Shown in pieces: positions 23,763-26,136 of a stretch of 26,136 nt of DNA. Positions within the stretch are counted from its first letter, which is position 1. Every line of letters begins with the position of its first letter. The notes beneath the pieces are model-generated. The model saw nothing but the letters and a program-made list of their open reading frames with translations. It was not told the DNA's origin and searched no databases. The translations under genes were made by a program, and so were the position numbers. The stretch comes from an uncultured Clostridia bacterium (GTDB taxonomy: Bacteria; Bacillota; Clostridia; Peptostreptococcales; Anaerovoracaceae). Where the stretch lies: assembly GCA_937889655.1 (NCBI GenBank), contig CALBZG010000178.1, positions 1 to 26,136 of the forward strand, read 5' to 3'.

Positions 23763-24061
23763 AATTAAATAGCTTGTTAAACCGTTGAAGCGGAGATAAA
23801 AACAATTCGTGCACTTACAGAGAGCCGGGAGGATGAGAAGCCGGCAGAACGCAGACTGTTAAATGGACCGCGGAGGGCGCAGTCAAAGGCATCTTGCCGA
23901 GTATTCTGCGACGTCAGGCACACGTCAGTTGCCAGGGATATGATGGTATCCTGAAAGAGCGCAGCATGAGGGATTTTTTGATCCTGCTGCGAAGCAAGGT
24001 GGCACCGCGGATTATGTATTAACCCGTCCTTGATAATATATTTATCAATGATGGGTTTTTT
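23763..24061 (+). ncRNA. Tryptophan T-box leader of trpE
   Basis: The leader senses uncharged tRNA-Trp and controls readthrough into trpEG. The T-box sequence AGGTGGCACCGCGG is at 23997-24010. Just before it, a Stem III candidate pairs CGCAGCA (23960-23966) with TGCTGCG (23985-23991). The Stem I region has ACAGAGAGCC in its distal part. On its 3' side a TGG triplet at 23864-23866 followed by A fits the Trp specifier codon. CGTCCTT after the T-box can pair with its AAGG to form the antiterminator, or join the terminator. I did not fold Stem I fully, so its boundaries are approximate. Confidence 0.93.
24022..24061 (+). terminator. T-box regulated terminator before trpE
   Basis: ACCCGTC (24022-24028) pairs with GATGGGT (24050-24056, one G-U pair). 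An inner TTGATAA/TTATCAA stem and a run of T reaching 24061 complete it. The 5' arm is shared with the antiterminator. Confidence 0.88.
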
Positions 24062-24084
24062 GTTTTTCGAAAGGAGTTTTAAAA

Positions 24085-25554
24085 ATGGTTAAACCTGATT
24101 TAGAAAAAGCCAGAGAGTTGGCTGCGGGATATAAAACGCTTCCGATCAGCTGCGCGATTTATTCCGATGTCAGAACCCCGATCGAAGTTATGAGACTGCT
24201 AAAAAATATTAGCAGCCACTGTTATATACTCGAAAGCCTTGAAGACACTTCAAAGTGGGGTAGATATACATTCCTCGGATACGACCCACAGATGGAAATC
24301 ACCTGTAAAGACGGCGTTGTAAATATCAATGCGGGAACAAAAATTACGATCAAAAGCGGCGAGTCGATGCAGTATATCAAACAGATACTCGACGATAACA
24401 GAAGCCCGTATTTTGATGATCTTCCGCCATTTGCAGGCGGCCTGGTCGGTTATTTTTCCTATGATTTTATCAAATACAACGAACCTTCGTTAAAACTTGA
24501 CGCAGAGGATCAGGAAAACTTTCGGGACTTCGATCTGATGCTGTTTGATAAGGTAATTGCTTTTGACAACCTCAAGCAGCAGATCATCCTGATCGTCAAT
24601 ATAAAAACTGATTCGCTGGATGAAAACTACCGAAAGGCGCTCCTCGAACTTCAGAGCATGATCGAACTCATTCAAAGAGGCGAACCCGCGGTGATTCCGC
24701 CGATGAGTATCAAAAGCGACTTCAAGCCGTTGTTCGATGAATCAACGTTTTGTGAAATGGTGGAAAGGGCAAAGAGATACATCTATGAGGGGGACATATT
24801 TCAGGTAGTACTATCCAATCGCCTGGAGGCTGAGGCCGAAGGCAGCTTGTTTGACACATATCGGGTGCTGAGAACCATCAATCCATCTCCGTATATGTTT
24901 TATCTTTCCGGGGAGGATATCGAAATCGCAGGGGCATCTCCCGAAACACTGGTCAAACTGGTCGGAAAAGAGCTATACACCTTCCCGCTAGCCGGGACCC
25001 GGCCGCGAGGCGGGACCTGCGAGGAAGACAACCGGCTCGAGGAAGAACTGCTGAAGGATCCGAAAGAACTGGCGGAGCATAACATGCTGGTAGATCTGGG
25101 CCGAAACGACATAGGAAAAATAAGCGAATTCGGCTCGGTCCAAGTTGAAAAATATCTTTCCATCCAACGCTTTTCGCATGTTATGCACATCGGCTCAACA
25201 GTCAGAGGCCGTCTACGTGAAGACAAAACAGCTCTGGATGCGATCAGCGCAGTTCTGCCGGCAGGCACTTTGTCCGGAGCCCCTAAGATCCGGGCATGCG
25301 AAATCATCAATGAACTGGAGAACAACAAACGTGGCATATACGGGGGCGCCATCGGATACATCGCATTCAGCGGCAACATGGATACCTGCATCGCCATCCG
25401 CATCGCTTACAAAAAGAACGGAAAAGTATTTGTACGATCCGGCGCAGGCGTCGTAGCCGACAGCGTTCCGGAAATGGAATATAAAGAGTGCATCAACAAA
25501 GCGCAGGCTGTAGTCAGCGCTTTGAAGATATCGGAAGGAGGAATTGACAAATGA
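24085..25554 (+). CDS. trpE: Anthranilate synthase component I
   Basis: TrpE converts chorismate to anthranilate using ammonia supplied by TrpG, the first step of tryptophan synthesis. The 489 residues carry the ILESLED element (about 48-54) that forms the tryptophan feedback site. The chorismate-binding C-terminal half has PSPYMFYL, FPLAGTRPRGG, DLGRNDIGK, SHVMHIGSTVRG, LPAGTLSGAPKIRA and RSGAGVVADS. This separates it from PabB only partly, but the Trp T-box upstream and the overlapping glutaminase gene support TrpE. AAAGGAG precedes the ATG. It overlaps trpG by 4 nt. Confidence 0.96.
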   Translation: MVKPDLEKARELAAGYKTLPISCAIYSDVRTPIEVMRLLKNISSHCYILESLEDTSKWGRYTFLGYDPQMEITCKDGVVNINAGTKITIKSGESMQYIKQILDDNRSPYFDDLPPFAGGLVGYFSYDFIKYNEPSLKLDAEDQENFRDFDLMLFDKVIAFDNLKQQIILIVNIKTDSLDENYRKALLELQSMIELIQRGEPAVIPPMSIKSDFKPLFDESTFCEMVERAKRYIYEGDIFQVVLSNRLEAEAEGSLFDTYRVLRTINPSPYMFYLSGEDIEIAGASPETLVKLVGKELYTFPLAGTRPRGGTCEEDNRLEEELLKDPKELAEHNMLVDLGRNDIGKISEFGSVQVEKYLSIQRFSHVMHIGSTVRGRLREDKTALDAISAVLPAGTLSGAPKIRACEIINELENNKRGIYGGAIGYIAFSGNMDTCIAIRIAYKKNGKVFVRSGAGVVADSVPEMEYKECINKAQAVVSALKISEGGIDK

Positions 25555-26120
25555 TATTGCTTATTGATAATTACGACAGCTTTTCATACAACTTGTACCA
25601 GTATATCGGAGAAATCTGTCCGGATATACGGGTGATCCGGAATGATGAAATGACGGTTGACGAGATCGAGCAGCTTGGGCCGGAGTATATCATCCTGTCG
25701 CCGGGACCAGGAAGACCTTTGGACGCAGGGATCTGTGAAGCTGCGATCCGCCATTTCGCAGGAAAAATCCCGATGCTGGGCGTTTGTCTCGGCCATCAGG
25801 CTATATGTGAAGCCTTCGGAGCGGAGGTTTCCTACGCCAAGGCACTGATGCACGGGAAAACATCGGATGTCCGTCTAGATCTTGACAATCCAATTTTCAA
25901 GGGGATGCCTGAGACCATCCAATGCGCGCGGTATCATTCTCTGGCGGCAGTAGAGGACACCATGCCGGAGGAACTGCTCATTTCGGCTAAAACAGCAGAT
26001 GGAGAAATCATGGCTGTCAAACACAAGGACTACGAAATATACGGACTGCAATTCCATCCGGAATCTATAATGACACAAGAGGGGAAAAGAATATTAAGAA
26101 ATTTTTTGGGGAGGGATAAA
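25551..26120 (+). CDS. trpG: Anthranilate synthase glutaminase component, 3' end missing
   Basis: TrpG hydrolyses glutamine and passes ammonia to TrpE. The 190 codons before the adapter include LLIDNYDSFSYNL, SPGPGRP, the nucleophile Cys79 in GVCLGHQAI, and the His169/Glu171 pair in LQFHPES, so the catalytic triad is complete. The family is about 190 residues long, so only a few residues and the stop are probably missing. The reading frame stays open into the final 16 bases, but those look like sequencing adapter, so the residues they encode should be ignored. AAGGAGG lies 10 nt upstream of the ATG. Similar PabA glutaminases serve folate synthesis; an amphibolic role is possible. Confidence 0.95.
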
Positions 26121-26136
26121 AGATCGGAAGAGCACA
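26121..26136 (+). other. Probable Illumina TruSeq adapter remnant
   Basis: The final 16 bases, AGATCGGAAGAGCACA, are identical to the start of the standard Illumina TruSeq read-1 adapter. They break off the trpG frame at its expected end. They are most likely untrimmed adapter at a contig end, not genome. Confidence 0.93.

Noticed and set aside
1..26136. CRISPR arrays, insertion sequences, tRNA or rRNA genes
   Set aside because: I saw no regularly spaced repeats, transposase motifs, cloverleaf or rRNA sequence on either strand.

Overview
The window looks like the replication-origin region of a low-to-moderate GC Clostridia-type Firmicute. The support is the set of genes classically found around oriC in that phylum, two parS sites (one matching the Firmicute consensus exactly, one differing at its first base), near-consensus -35/-10 promoters, GGAGG ribosome sites, a tryptophan T-box leader and a SigB/SigF-type sigma factor. 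I cannot name the genus. The last 16 bases match the start of the Illumina TruSeq adapter, so the right end is probably a raw contig end rather than genome sequence.

Left arm, all on the minus strand and pointing away from the origin: the histidine-degradation genes hutH and hutU (hutU runs off the left edge), a DUF1294 membrane protein, parB and parA, two parS sites (one inside a perfect 46-bp palindrome that also looks like a terminator), rsmG, dnaN and dnaA. The origin appears bipartite as in Bacillus subtilis. A DnaA-box cluster lies between dnaA and rpmH, and a DnaA-trio unwinding element lies between dnaA and dnaN.

Right arm, all on the plus strand: rpmH, rnpA, yidD, yidC, jag, mnmE, mnmG, recF, a small lipoprotein, gyrB, gyrA, an anti-sigma-like protein, a sigma factor, trpS, a Trp T-box leader, trpE and most of trpG.

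Most genes serve replication initiation and elongation (dnaA, dnaN, recF, gyrBA), segregation (parABS), ribosome and tRNA maturation (rpmH, rnpA, rsmG, mnmEG) and membrane protein insertion (yidD, yidC, jag). The gene order differs from the usual Firmicute order by one clean inversion centred on oriC. The dnaA-dnaN block and the rpmH-to-mnmG block have swapped sides, so rsmG now abuts dnaN and mnmG overlaps recF. The inversion keeps every gene on the leading strand.

The most unusual protein is the 137-aa RsbW/SpoIIAB-like gene between gyrA and the sigma factor. Its ATP-site motifs are lost and it carries a CxxCxxC cluster where the ATP lid should be. It may be a non-kinase, possibly metal- or redox-responsive anti-sigma factor; the fold, partner and sensing role are inference.
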